Shown in pieces: positions 44,713-57,245 of a stretch of 64,000 nt of DNA. Below the pieces are notes generated by a model. The model was not told the DNA's origin. It was given only the letters and a program-made list of their open reading frames with translations, and ran no database searches. A program made the translations under genes and the position numbers. The number at the start of each line of letters is the position of its first letter. Position 1 is the first letter of the stretch. The stretch is from Serinus canaria (lineage: Eukaryota; Chordata; Aves; Passeriformes; Fringillidae), in contig NC_066323.1 of the NCBI RefSeq assembly GCF_022539315.1, forward strand, positions 20,077,719 to 20,141,718. The letters are read 5' to 3'.

Positions 44713-46369
44713 AATCTTGTTCATCAAACAGCAAAGAAAGTGTCTTTATTTTTGGAAGTCAGTGTCCATCTAAAGCTCCAGACTTCCAAGACATTCCAAA
44801 CCCATCTCGGGCAACACAGAATATTAATACAAAAACACACAGGTGTGATCAGGACAGCTGGAACAAGGGAGCAGGAAGTGTCATATCCAAACCTCCCAAG
44901 GGGACATGAGAAGGTGAGACCCACCCACAGTCATGGCAGATTTGGGTCAGAGAAGGGGGACAGGTGGAGGCTTCTTCAAGGCATTCTGGAGCTGGAGTGA
45001 GGGACCCCAACCAGAGGAGAACATACATTATTAATTGTACAATGGATTTACTGTGGATAGAAGTAGATATTTAAAAGGAACAGAAATGCAGACAGGACAG
45101 AAGCTGGGCAGGCTCACAGCGAGGCCATTTGGGGACTCTTAAGGTGGTTTGTGCAGAAATAGATGGGGCACCTTCTCAGGTGTGGAGCAGTCTGGAGAGC
45201 TGGAATGCCTGTTGTGGGTGAATCTGAGCACGGAGGAATTACAGGACAGGGACTGTCTTCTGCTCTGCTTTTGGCCAGGAGTGGTGCAAAAGGTCCCCCC
45301 ATGCAGGATCTCACCCCTGCCCTCGGCCGTGTAACACAGACCAGGGTGCTGGGATCTGCTCTTCCCTTCCTTGGTGCTCCAGACAAATCGATCAGAGCTG
45401 CCATCCAAGTGATCCCAGATCACACACAGCTTCCAGGCATCCCTGCACTGACATGGGACTCCCACCAAGCATTCCGAATAAACCTCCAGTATTTAATTTT
45501 GTCTGTTTTTCAAGATCCTTGTCTGCCATGACTGTCTGACTTCAGCCTCCTCTCGCAATGTGCACAGCTCATCCGCATGAAATCACAAGGAAAAGGCAAC
45601 CAGGAATTATGCAAAGATTTATCCAGTCCCGATCATGCCACACAGGGATTCATCCAAGTGACATAGATACCAAATTTAGGCAGATGAATTCTGTTTCCAG
45701 GCCAGTTTTCCTGACCAATACCACGGGAGAAGCTTTTGCTATTAGAGAAACCGTCATCTTAAATTATTCCCAGAAATGGTAGCAACAGCAGTATCCCAGA
45801 GTGCCCAGGGCACTCCCAGCTCCCACAGACAGACACAGGACCACCCATCAGAGCCTTTCCAAGTCCTCTTTTGGAGAAAGAGATGCCAGGGACAAAACAC
45901 CTGCTGTGCCTCGACGTGAGACGAGCGAGTTGTGCCTGCACGAGGCACTCCCAGCTTTGGTGGCCAAGCTGGTTTTGGTTGGTTTGGAGTCCAGCCTTGC
46001 TCCATGCCAGTGTTGTACCAGTGAGTTCCTGCCCCAACACCCCTGACTGGCAACCACAGGGATGCCAAGGGATGACAGCCACAAACCAGGCATTCCATGT
46101 GCACCTCCCTCCCTCCTCAGCAGAGCAGGAGGGGTTGGTGCTCATTCCTTGCTCCAGCTCACGTGTTTCCATTAGAGTGGGGAGGGCTGGGGGGGCTGTT
46201 GTGGTTCCCTTCTCTGCAGCACTGGAAATTGATAAGGTTCATATGCATACAAAAGGCTGAATGGAGAGGCAGGAGGGTGAGCGGGGTCGTACACCCAGAT
46301 GGATTTTTTAATTCCGGGGGAAAATAACACCACGCTCTCAAGTGATAACTGAGCCTTTCTTCCCAACTC
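44713..46369. other. Intergenic, no gene recognised
   Basis: No gene. 45590-45780 has enhancer-like words ('gcaaagatttatccagtccc', 'gaccaataccacgggagaag', 'cgtcatcttaaattattccc') but too diffuse to call. Confidence 0.45.
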
Positions 46370-46560
46370 GGACCAAAATATGATTTTTCATCTGCGCATT
46401 GGAGGAGAGGAAAATTATACAGAATTTCATTCTGCAGAATAATAAAGCTTCATGCTGAATAAAGCTCCCATAAGCCAGTGTAATTACTGAAGGGCAGGAA
46501 ATACACTTTCAGTTTATATCTAATCACAATGCCATATTGTGTGCTGTGAAAAGGACTTCT
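46370..46560. promoter_or_regulatory. Candidate conserved noncoding element
   Basis: 'ccaaaatatgatttttcatc', 'ggaaaattatacagaatttc', a repeated 'aataaagct(t)c' word at 46440-46468, 'gccagtgtaattactgaagg' and 'tatatctaatcacaatgcc'. Repeat-free. Confidence 0.45.
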
Positions 46561-47619
46561 GGAGGCCGGAGTGTTGCTGGAATGTGAGCAGACCCTGAAG
46601 ACTTTCTTCTTGGCAGGACTTTTTCAGCTGGGGAAAAAAAAAAAAGAAGATGAGTGGCTGGAGTCACTGAAGAGGACACAAAAACACTGCTTGAGAAGGA
46701 TTCTCAAGGCCTTTTTTGGGAGATTCAGACTCAACCCTGGCAGCTCTTTGACCTCAGTTTGGCATTTGGATGATGTGGCCCAGCAGGGCCAAAGGAGCAC
46801 TTGGGTGGTTTGGGGTTGGATGCTGCTCCCTTCTGATGGATCACAGACCATGAGCCATGGTTTGTCCATACAAATAACACCATTAGGATAACAGAAAATG
46901 TGGGACCACTGGGATTTCTTCCATCCTCTTTTACCCTCACGATGGATCACAGGCACAAAATGCTCTGTGTAGACCACCAGAAGCTACAACACCCTCAAAC
47001 TGGTCAAGGTTGGGACAGTGCTGCTCAGAACATTTGAGAAACTGGTTAGAACCAGGAACTGGTGGAAGCAGACTGGGAAATGAGGTTTGGGACAGGCTTG
47101 GGAGATACCAGGAGGTTTGTGTTCATTGAGGGGAAAAGCAAAGAAAAGGGCAGAAAGGGGGAAGATTTCTTTGTGAAGTGAGAAAGAGTTTTTTGTGCAG
47201 AGGGTGACAAAACCCCCTTAGCACAGCTTGAAACATTGCTCCTGTGTGAGCAAATAGAGAGCATAAACCTGCTCCCAACGTGTGTTTTATTCCAAGGCCT
47301 TTAGACTAAATCCCCCATGGCACCTCATGGGAGGCAGCTGCAGAGGGTGTGAACTTCCATGGCATGGCAGGTCCCCAAAGACTGGGACACCTACCTGGGC
47401 TGGGGGGAAGGTGACAACCCATGGCAGGGATGTGAAAAAAAAAATCATCCACACTCCCTCAACCTCAATATTTTCTGCAATAGTTCAACCAAGAGCTGAC
47501 AAGATCCTCTTTGTTTCCCTACCCATCCTTCCCTGTGGATAGGACAACCTTTTCCACGCAGGGAACTCCCTGGGTGAAATCTTTCCTGTTCACTGGTCTG
47601 AACTGGGAATGCTTCACCT
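46561..47619. other. Intergenic, no gene recognised
   Basis: A run of A near 46635 and a purine-rich patch at 47130-47170. No gene. Confidence 0.5.
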
Positions 47620-47890
47620 GAAGGATGTGAGACTCCTGCTTTTCCACAGTGCAGCTCCCTGCTGGCTGGTAGCCATTCTCTGGTTAACTAATACACTCAC
47701 ATCTCTCTGCTCCTCTCTCGTTTCCAACTGATGAGCTCCCAGTTTAGAGCAGAATTTCTTGTTAATCCCCAAGTGCATGACCTTGCATTTAGTAGTCTTA
47801 AATTTCATCCCATTTCCTTTACTCTCGTCTCCAAGATTATGCAGTTCTCCATGTATGGTATTGTGATCCTCCTTTACTTTGCTGACGGCT
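47620..47890 (-). mobile_element. Relic of a CR1-type LINE reverse transcriptase, C-terminal end
   Basis: The minus-strand translation contains MKFKTTKCKVMHLGINKK followed by KLGAHQLET and RDVSVLVNQRM, the conserved run after the RT domain of CR1/L2-clade LINEs (typically MKFN..KCKVMHLG ... RDLGVLVD). The frame is open over about 90 codons here but surrounding sequence is unrelated, so it is a truncated relic. Confidence 0.75.
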
Positions 47891-49309
47891 CCTAAATTTA
47901 TGAGGACTAGAAAATTGACAGGAAACTTAAGGCCAGGCCTGGCTGCCAGTTCACCTTGGGTGGGAAGGGCGGGTGGGGGTGAAATCCTGCAGCTACAGGG
48001 GGTGGCAATGGGTTCAGGGAACAGCAAGGAAAGCAGGAAGCAGCTGCCTGGCCCTGCAGTCATGCACTTCATACAAAACCCACCAGCATAGGATATGTCA
48101 GACAGGGAAAGAGCTTCTCTGAGCAGTTTGTTTTGTTTTCTCTCCCGTGGGGATCCTGGGTGATCCAACACCAATGTCCTGGTGACATGAGGAGGAGCTG
48201 GGATGGGAGGCTGGCAGAGTGCTGGGATGGCTGGGCAGCATCTGAGAGAGGCAGATGGAATGGGAGAAGCCTGCAGTGATTTCCCACCCGTGGTTTTCCA
48301 TAGTGCAGTGGAATAACCCCCTGCCAAAGTGCTGGATCCTCTGCTTGGGAGGAGACTGTGCTGCCTTGACTGCTACAGCTGCACCAAGTTCCCAACGCCA
48401 GGGTCCCTCATCTGCTAAAAGGATGGTTTGGTATTTAATGCACTGCTTTACAAATCCACCCAAAATGTTCTGCATGCCCTCACTCACATCTAAAGTTAAA
48501 AGACAGGAGTCAGGGCTAAAATCCAGGAAGGTGCTGGAGATGCTGGTAGGACCCCAGCTGTCTCTACCCCAGCTCCCTCCTGCCTGCCAGCTTAAAGCTG
48601 GACTTTGTACCCTTCCCTGTGCTCCCTGGCAGGAGAGGTGCACCACCACCTCTTCTGTTTCACACCCACATTTCTGGACAAATGAGAACTCTGTGGGACA
48701 CTTCTCTCCAAACTCCTTGGCAACAGGAGACCTTCTGGCCCAGGTGTCACTATAGGGCACAGAATAACACAATGCAGACACGCTGCTCTTTCAAGGTAAA
48801 AAGAGAATTTTTTAATTTCCGACTCCAACATTTATAGATTTCCAAAAGTGGCAGGGCATTGGAGGGTGACAGTGCCACCTCTCCAATGACGCTGGACAAA
48901 CCAACAGTCCATCAAATTTCTCCTCCTCCATAAAAGAATGCAAAATAAAAAGTGATTTACATAAAAGGGTGTGAAAAAGTTTGTTACAAGAATGTAAACA
49001 GCAGAAGGCTTAGAAAATATTCAAAAATCAGGGACTCCTGCAGCTGCACCCTCTCAGAGACCCCATTTGCCTCTGGAAAATCCCCTGTCTGTGCAGGGTT
49101 AGCTTCTAACCTCTCTCCATTTCAGCCAGCAGTGCAACTGGTTTGCACTAAGCATCCAGCCGAGGGGATTCAGCCCTCCCAATCAGCACAACTAAAGCAT
49201 GAAATGAGGACACAGCCCGGGAGCCTGAGCAGGGGGGACTGTGTTGCCTCTCCCTCATCACTGAAAAAAAAAAAAAATTAAAAAAAAATAAAAAAAGCAG
49301 GGAAGAAAG
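47891..49309. other. Intergenic, no gene recognised
   Basis: No gene. An A/T-rich run ends the segment (49261-49298). Confidence 0.5.
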
Positions 49310-49625
49310 CAGAGCCTTTGCATTATTCTGTGCTCCGTCCGGAGCGCAAATGCTCTATTTTTACACACCTTCCCATCTCCCCTGAGCCCCGGCCCCTCCT
49401 CCTCCTCCCGTGCAGGCAAAGTTCTTGAATCAGCAGATTCTGAGCTTGGGAGCGGTAAAGAGCTATTGAGGGACGGACTCTGATAGCATTACAACCATCC
49501 ATGGAGCCATTTTCTGTGGCGAATCGCTGAGTTCTACCTGGTTATCTCCTGCCTTGCACATCACTTCCGAATGACATGCTCTCAGTCTGGGCAAAAAATG
49601 AGAGGTTTTTTTTTTAAGAGCTGGG
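49310..49625. promoter_or_regulatory. Candidate conserved noncoding element
   Basis: 'gagcctttgcattattctgt', 'gcgcaaatgctctattttta', 'cttgaatcagcagattctga', 'taaagagctattgagggacg', 'gatagcattacaaccatcca', and 'gaatcgctgagttctacct'. Contains isolated CpGs in low-GC context, as seen in constrained enhancers. Confidence 0.45.
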
Positions 49626-51164
49626 ATTTCAATAATATGTGACGAAAGGATGAGATTACTTTCTGAGGTGGGAGAAGGCGAGAGAGGGGGAGAGAGGGAG
49701 AAGAGATGAAGAGCAAGTTCTTGGTCCTTGATGGAGTTTCACAGCTAGGCTACTCTCTTGGTGGTACAGACAGCCCTGGTGCTCTTCTTTGGATGGTTTC
49801 TTACCCTTTTTCCAGGTGAGGGGGCTGGGAGAAGCCCAGGTGTCCAAGAGGTCAAGAGGTGTTCGTGCACTGCATTAATGAAGAGATTGTCTGGCTGCAA
49901 AGGGCACTGGAAGCAGAAGCTGCACTAGAGAGTGGCTGAGCAGCAGCTGTAATTTCAAAGACAGGTTTCAACCTGAAGAAGTCACAACACACCCAAGTGG
50001 TTTGATTTCCAAGTGCCCAAATTAGCCAAAAGCCAGTTGGAAGTGGAGGTGGGCGGTGTGAACGCGCTCTCAGACGGAGGGGTGGAGGTGTGGGCTGTGT
50101 GTGCCGGTGGTGGAGCAGCAAGGAGACACTTTCCTGGTGTCAGATCCTCCCCTGTTCAGCAGAGTGGGACTCATTCCACAGAGATAATCCTTTTCCTGCC
50201 TTCAGATAATTTCTGTGCCTATGTTCTCCAGCCTGGGTTCTTATCTGCTTCCCTTCCCATCGTTGCTGGGTGCATCACCGTCTTTATCTTTCCAGCACCC
50301 CTCCAAGGCAGGCAGTGCTCTCATCCCCCAGGTTCCAGGGAGAAGCTGGGAGGGATGAAATGGGCAAGCTGCAGGGATTCACTGTGGTCACACACAACCT
50401 GTACATTAAAACTGACCCCAAGGCACAGGCTTATGTCTCAAACCTTTGTTTCAACAGTCAGGTGGGGGAGGAAAACAAACTCCAACTCTATAAAAAAGGC
50501 TGAAGGCAAGTTGTGGAGGTTTATCACATCTCCAGATGCTCTTCTGCTCCCTGGGGAAGTCAATTCACACCACATAAAACCTGTGGCAGTGTGGAGGAGC
50601 TGAAGGCAAGACCAGAAATGCATCTGCAGGTGTAGGTGCATTCACTGGAGCTGTTGTTCAGCACTTGGGTAGGATCTACGGTCTTCCACAGGGACTGCTT
50701 ATCTGTGGGGCACATTTGGGAGGGAGATGCAAATTTCTGCCCAGCATAGATTGTCAAAGGTCACTTCCCTGCCTCGGGGTTCTGGTGACCAAGGCCAAGC
50801 CTTCGTGGTGATGTCCACAGGCAGAAGGTGAGGAGGTCACCAGGGCTGCAGGAACAGCTTTGTGCAGTTGTGGCAAGTACCAACACCAGCACTAACCAGC
50901 TTCCAGTGCACGAGTAAAGCCCAACACATCTCTCATTTCACTGTCTGAGTAGAAAAACACAAGGCTGTGATCCATGTCTCCAGGGGAAAACTGCAGAGTC
51001 TCAGCCTTGCCATGGTGCTGCTCACCTGGACGTGCTTTTTGCTCTCCTCTTGCTTTTCCAGCCACAGTGGGCAGGGAGAGCAAAGGGTGCAGGGAACTGT
51101 TCCCTGTGAATGCTCCCTGTCCCTGATGGGATCACCCGCTGTCACTGCCAGCCGCAGGTTGTCT
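49626..51164. other. Intergenic, no gene recognised
   Basis: A GA run at 49678-49710. Nothing else. Confidence 0.5.
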
Positions 51165-51335
51165 GTGTCAAGGAACAATCTGACAAAGTGCACCGGGTGA
51201 AATTTTGCTGGCTTCTGTCTTTAGATAAGGGCGCTATCACTGACTCAACATATTTTATGTATAACACACCCGATGCAAAAAGCATTCAAGCATCATGCTT
51301 GTTTAAATGTATTTGATGGTATCTGGAAAAACCAG
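51165..51335. promoter_or_regulatory. Candidate conserved noncoding element
   Basis: 'gtctttagataagggcgcta', 'ctgactcaacatattttatg' (AP-1-like TGACTCA), 'caaaaagcattcaagcatca', 'gcttgtttaaatgtatttga'. The palindromic 'aagcatcatgctt' lies near 51288-51301. Confidence 0.5.
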
Positions 51336-53429
51336 TTAACACTTCCAGGCTGGCTGCGGGGTGCTCTGTGCAGGGAATCGCTCCAGGAAATGCCATGGAG
51401 CCTTGTCCCCGTGCTCAGAGCTGCCTGTGGCAGGGCCACAGGGCAGGAGGAGGACAGGCTGCCCCAAATTTGGTCCTGGTGGAGGAGCTCAGCTCCTCTC
51501 AGGAGGAGCAAGGTGGAGAGCCCATCTGCAAAAATTCCTTCCAGCTCTGAGTGGTGAGAGCAAAAACACCCAGCCACAAAGACAGCCACCTCCAGATTTA
51601 TCCCAAAGTCTTCCCAGAGCCTGTTGCCACCGTGTCTGGTGTTGTCCCCAGACTTGTTTTCACCATCACACCCTTCTGCTTTCCATGGAGAATAACCCTG
51701 AGCAGGGCATTTCCATGTTGTGTGGGGACCTTGCCTGTGTTTGACCTCATTTCCCCCTACCTGGCCAGAAAGGGATGGTTCAGATGAACCTTTTCTAGTT
51801 AAATGCCATCACTTTTTCAGAGGGTTTTGTTGATTTGGGGTTTTATTTTTTGGGCCAGATTTTTCAAGAACACATGAGAAGAAGATGGAGGCAGATCACT
51901 CCCGTGGATTTCTCTCTATTTACAGGATAGTTCTTTATCTTGGATTTATGATCCTTGATCCAAGCTCTGGTGCCAGCTCTAAGCAAGCAGACACTTGTGG
52001 TGTGTAAAGAAAAGAGAACACACCTTTGCCTCTGAACTGCAGAGACTTTCTGGGTTAAGGTGGTCACATCTGTTGGGGAGAAGAGAGGAATTAAGACAAA
52101 TTTCTCTGTTATTTCTCATCAGTCCCATCTCTGCTCATCAAACAGATGAGGTGGAGCTGGCAGGGAAAAACAGGGGATTTTGTTGCTGCTTCCTGAGGTT
52201 CACAGTCTGGTATTAATTACAAGGCTGGGCAATGACTAAATCAGTTTGGTGGTCATTTCCTTGGATGGACATTGGCATTTCCCAGTGATAAGGGAAAATC
52301 TGTGAAAACATGATTTCTGCTCCTTTTGAAGAGGCAAAATCCCAATAACAGAAAACCTATTACTTCTTCATCTGCTTATTTCTGAGGTCCAGCTAAATCT
52401 GCTGGAATATTTAGGAATTCCTCTGTCCTAGGAATCTGGGCTACATGGAGGGACAGGTTCATGGGTATAAAGATGCACAGCTGCAGCACAGGTTCAGCTC
52501 CACGCCTTTGTACAAGGGAAGAAGCAGTGAAAAATTTCCCCCTTTCCCACTCTTGTCTCTGGAATCCTTTGGGAAGCAGAACTCGCTGGGGTTCAAGGAT
52601 CCCTGGTGCCAATGTCACCACTAAGCAAGTCCATCTCTTTTCCCCTGGTCAGTGATGGAGAGAAACAAATTCCTGACCTTTCCCAGAGGATTTCACTGGG
52701 AGAAGATGATTCCTCAATTTTGTGTGGCTGTAAAGGGGACCAAGAAGCTCCAAGCCAGGAAAGCTCCCATCTCCCACCCATGGAGAAATCCTGCTGTTCC
52801 TCCTCTAGGCTGCTGCTAAGTGTGCTGGGAACTGAAGCAAAGCACTTTGCATATCCTGGCCCCCTGTTTTTTCCATCAGCAAAATGAGACTTCCAATTTG
52901 GGGTAAAAAAAAAAAAAAAAAAAAAAACAAACCACCAACTCACTTTATAAAAAGCTGCCTACAAAAAAAAAATCCCAATTATTTTTCTAAATTAGGGATT
53001 AAAAAATGAATTATTATTCCCTGTAGGTACCAAGAGGCAGCACTTTTCTGGCATTCAGGATTTGGGAGGAAAATTCTAATTATGCCATATTTTTGGGTTG
53101 GGGTTTTTTTTTTTTTTTTTGCTGTTTAGAAGTGGTGCTTTCCTCCAGCTCCTTGGTTGGGGTGCTGGAAGAGGAGGAAGAGGAGGAGGAGAGGAAGAGT
53201 GAGCGTGTGCAGGGTGGCTGGGGCTGGTGCTGAAGGATCCTTTTGTGAAGATCAGCAGTTCCTGGCGCTTTTATCCCAGCCAAAGATTACATTTAACTCC
53301 CAGGGGTCTTTGCTTCCTCAGATCCTTTTCAGACTGAGTCACTGTAGCACTGCAGATAGTTTTGGGTGTCCTTTCATTTCTTCTATTTTTTTTTTTTGAC
53401 AGTATTAAATACATACCCCAGTGAGCCAT
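51336..53429. other. Intergenic, no gene recognised
   Basis: An uninterrupted A-run at 52905-52927, a T-run at 53104-53120 and a GGA-rich patch at 53170-53195. No gene. Confidence 0.5.
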
Positions 53430-53720
53430 AAATCAGTGGTTTATCAGAGAATAAATCATATCTGTAATAAGGGACCACTTCTTTTTAATTGGACAGTGCA
53501 TTAAATGAAACAGATATACTTCCTCAAAGAATGCAGAAATGTGTCAGCCAGCCTTCTTTAATGAATTTTAATTTTAAACCACCTTTTCTTTGAGAGAAAA
53601 GCTATTTCTTCCCAACCCCCTCCCCCCTTCTCTCCAGTAAAATTATATTCTAACTGGAGGATTTGCTGAGTTTTATGGGTTATTGTACTCACACCACTTT
53701 ATCTTTCATTCCTGTGGGAT
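53430..53720. promoter_or_regulatory. Strong candidate enhancer
   Basis: 'gagaataaatcatatctgta', 'cttctttttaattggacagt', 'gcattaaatgaaacagatat', 'tctttaatgaattttaattt', 'ccaccttttctttgagagaa', 'gtaaaattatattctaactg', 'ttatgggttattgtactcac'. Repeat-free over nearly 300 bases, homeodomain words throughout. Confidence 0.5.
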
Positions 53721-54094
53721 TGTAGGAGCCTTTCCTGCAGGTTCATGTTGGTTTATGTGGAGAGGGATGCTGCAGCAAATGGATATTTGTTTGTGTGGGA
53801 GGTATCCATGTGTTTGCTGGGGGATGACTGGTTGGTTCTGGTTTTATTGGTGAGAGCATTGCCAGGAAAGAAAGAGCATCTTCTACACCCTCCTGAATCC
53901 TGGGGAAAGCTCAGCACTGGCTTAAATAATTCCAATAATGAGCAGTGACCACAAGGAGGGAATTCCTTGGGGAAAGGACAAGGACCCATTTGATTTTGGA
54001 AGCAATTATGGACCACGGGTCAGGAAGGGAAGCAATGTCACGTGTGCAAGGATCAGAGGCACAGCACAAATGTCCCAGCTCTGTAAAACAGAGA
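53721..54094. other. Intergenic, no feature recognised
   Basis: Nothing recognised. Confidence 0.5.
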
Positions 54095-54330
54095 TCAGCA
54101 CCCCTCCTATGAGGAAAGGCTGGGAGCTGGGATTGTTCAGTCTGGAGAGGAGAAGCTCCAGGGTGACCTGATTGTGGTTCCCAGTGACTGAAGGAAGCCT
54201 GCAGGAAAAGATGGAGAGGGACTTTGGAGGGACTTTGTTTCCAAACCTTTGGAGTGACAGCACGAGGAGAATGGCTCTTAGATGAAGGAAGGTGGATTTA
54301 GATGGGATATTGGGAAGAAATTTAAAAAAA
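54095..54330 (+). mobile_element. CR1 LINE fragment, internal 3' UTR part
   Basis: 'cctcctatgaggaaaggctg', 'gggattgttcagtctggaga', 'gaagctccagggtgacctga', 'gatggagagggactttggag' and 'gatgggatattgggaagaaa', in the standard CR1 order. The extreme 3' end is missing and an A/C-rich run follows (54325-54410). Confidence 0.88.
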
Positions 54331-55365
54331 AACCAAAACCATGACAACAAACCCAAACAAAAACCAGGCAAAACAAACCAACCAAGCAAAAACCCAACCC
54401 ACCCCCAAAAAATCTCATCAAGTTTTTCAGTAATCAACCTTCCCACTCAAAAATGGCCCCAAGGTCCACCCCAGGAGCCCACCCCATCCTTCCCATGGCA
54501 AAGGCCATGCAGGAGCCAGCCCAACCAGCTGCCTGGCACCTCCCCTCTCTCCCAGAAATCCCATTTTGTGAGGACAGCCAAAATGTCCAGGTCTGTTTGC
54601 TGCAGGGTAATGGGGATTCCCTTCTGGTCCTTTTGGCTGCCCACCCTCAGCCCCAGCAGGCTCACAGCTCAGCCCAGCCCTGCTGCTCCTCCCTCTCCTC
54701 TGCAATCATTTCCTTCTCAACATGCTGGTAGAAAAATCTTTATGAATTTGAATCTCCTCTTATTATTTCCAACCCTCTGCTTATATTTCCTCCCCACACC
54801 TGGGGGTGATTGCCCCTCCCTGAGTGCCCAGCTGGGTCACAGTCAGTAATAGCTGGTTATTAGCTCTGGGCAGAGCCTGCGCTTCCAGCCAGCCATGGGA
54901 AGATATGACAGGCAGGAATAGAACATTTCCCCCAACTTCTTATCCTTGGTGGCTTTGGAGTAGGTATCATTTTCTTTTTTGTTTTGCTGGTTGAATTTCT
55001 AAGAAACCAAAGTTTTCAAAGCCACTGAAAACTCTTTATCCTTGTCATCTTAATTCATGTTTTCTCTGGTATGACTGTTCCTTGGTGCTATCATTTGTCT
55101 TGGAATGCTTGAAAACCAGGGCTCTGTCTTTCTCTCATTTGTTTTCTATTAAATTCTGGAGCAGCTGAGTGAAGGCACCTCAGCTGTGTGCATTTCTCAC
55201 ACCAGTTATTCACTGTTCAGCAATTTAAAAACTGAGATGACACTGCATGGTCATCATCACATGTGGTGCATTAAGCCTTGGAGCTTATATAGGATTTAAT
55301 GAATGTTTTTTTCTGTAGAATGAGATTGAGAAACCTAGAAGGCTGATTTTTTTTTTTTTAAAAAC
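54331..55365. other. Intergenic, with A/C-rich run and weak AT-rich element
   Basis: 54325-54412 is a CAAA/AACC-rich low-complexity run. 55000-55350 is AT-leaning with 'ggagcttatataggatttaa' near 55280 but no strong motif cluster. Confidence 0.45.
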
Positions 55366-55625
55366 GGAATTCCAAAATTTAAAATTAAAAAAAATTTAGA
55401 AATTAAAATTAAGAAATTAAAATTAAGAAATTAAAATTAAGAAATTAAAATTAAAAAATTAAAATTAAAAATTAAATTAAAAATTAAAATTAAAAATTAA
55501 AATAAAAATTAAAATTAAAAATAAAATAAAATAAAATTAAAAATTAGAATTAAAAATTCAAATTAAAAAAATTAAAAATTCAAATTAAAAAATTAAAATT
55601 AAAAAATTAAAATTTTTTAAAAATC
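55366..55625. repeat. AAATTAAAATTAAG-type low-complexity block
   Basis: About 260 bases of irregular AAATT/AAAATTAAG units with almost no G or C. Tandem expansion, possibly imprecise in assembly. Confidence 0.95.
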
Positions 55626-56744
55626 CACAATAAAGGTGTTTAGGGAAATGCTTTGTTTAAGTGCCTAGTTAACCACGTTGGTCAGCTGAAATTGAGATTT
55701 GCAATGCATTTTCTCCAAGGGAGACTCTTCCATCACCCCACATGGTTACAGACACTGTGTGTTGTGACTCCTGAGTGTTGACACCCTCTTGCTTCCCCCA
55801 AAATGGGCCTCTGAACCAAGCTGGGAAGAAGGAGAAGACTCCCCACGGCTGAGATTTGTGTGGCATCCCAGGCAGAGAGAAGCAGAGCTCAAAACCTGAT
55901 TGCTGCCCCTGCCTGGGTCACCGTGCCAGGCTGAGCTGGGATTTGGGGTGTGAGCTGAGCCCTGCCTGCCCAGCAGGATCCTGCCCAGTCTGGGAGCTGC
56001 CTTCCCAGTCTGACACGGGCAGGGCAGGGCCAGGGGCACAGGGAAGGAGCGCTGTGCCATCTAGTGAGTGCTGCTGCCAGATAAAGCAGCTGTTCCCTGC
56101 TCAGCTGGAGGCACCACGGCCAGCTCGAGGGGCTCTAACCAGGCTCCCTCCAGTGGGTAAAGGACTTCTCGGGGCTCAGAGCACCCCAGCCAGGCAGCAA
56201 GGCGGGTTTAAACCCCGAGGTTTGGCTCAGGAGGAGCTGGGCAAGGCTGGTGTCAGAAGAGGCTTTGCTCCCCCACCCTCAGCAAGCAGCTGGGTGCTGC
56301 AGCAACAGAGAAATCAAAGCAAAGGGAAAAAAAAAAAAAGCAGAATGTTTGGTTTCTTCTGTCTCTGTCACAGAAGGATCCACCAGGAGTTTCCCTCTCC
56401 TGCAGCTCATGCTCAGCCTTGTCCTGATCTAACCCCAGCATCATCACCAGGCCCTACAGGGAATGTTCCCATGGGAGCAACACCCTGGGGAGCTGGGATC
56501 AGCTGGGTCCTGGGGCTCTGGGTGCACCAAGCCCCTCCAGGATGGTGAGCCTGCCCTTGTGTGGGTGCAGAGAGGGGTGGGAGGGCACCCCAAAGCCCCT
56601 GGGGCTGGTTTTGGGGGTCAGCACCGGGAGGGCGACCACCTCCAGTGCCAGGGGGGGAGGGAAAGCTGGGAGGTGGGAGCCCACCCTGGCACGTGGCCAG
56701 GAATGGCCTTCTGGTGTGATGTGCTCTTGGATTTTATTTAAATC
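55626..56744. other. Intergenic, no gene recognised
   Basis: No feature beyond an A-run at 56327-56339. Confidence 0.5.
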
Positions 56745-57245
56745 AGTGAGACGAGAGGACAGTTCAGAGCACTGGATTAATTCCACTTTCTCCCTCTCGC
56801 TCTCTCTTTTTTTATTAGGAAAATAAAAGAGACTTTGAAATATTAAGAGAGAGTGGGATTAGAGCCCTCTCCTGCTACCCCAGTCTTTCCTCCCCTATTA
56901 ATTTCCACTTGATTAGAATTCTTTTTGAAGTATTTAAATATGGACAATAGGAAAAAGGGAGGGTGAAGTTATTGAATATCAGTTAAACTGTATTAATATA
57001 AGCTCAGTTCCAGCTTTTATATAGATACTTCATATATATGTATAGTTTCCACTAGGAATAAAGTAGATCTATCCCTCCTCCCCTACCTAAAGTAATTATG
57101 ATTTAAAAAAAAACTATAATGAAACTCTTAAACTTTAATAGCCCATTTATAAATCCCCAGCTTAAAATTTAAACGCTTTAAAAAAAGTTTTAGAACTGTA
57201 GAAATTTGCTTTCCCCCCCTCTTTTTTTTTTTTTTCCTCTCTCTT
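56745..57245. promoter_or_regulatory. Candidate enhancer, AT-rich
   Basis: 'aaataaaagagactttgaaa', 'cctattaatttccacttgat', 'tagaattctttttgaagtat', 'ttaaatatggacaatagga', 'atatcagttaaactgtatta', 'ctacctaaagtaattatgat', 'ctttaatagcccatttataa'. AT-rich over 500 bases with few repeats; function inferred. Confidence 0.45.
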
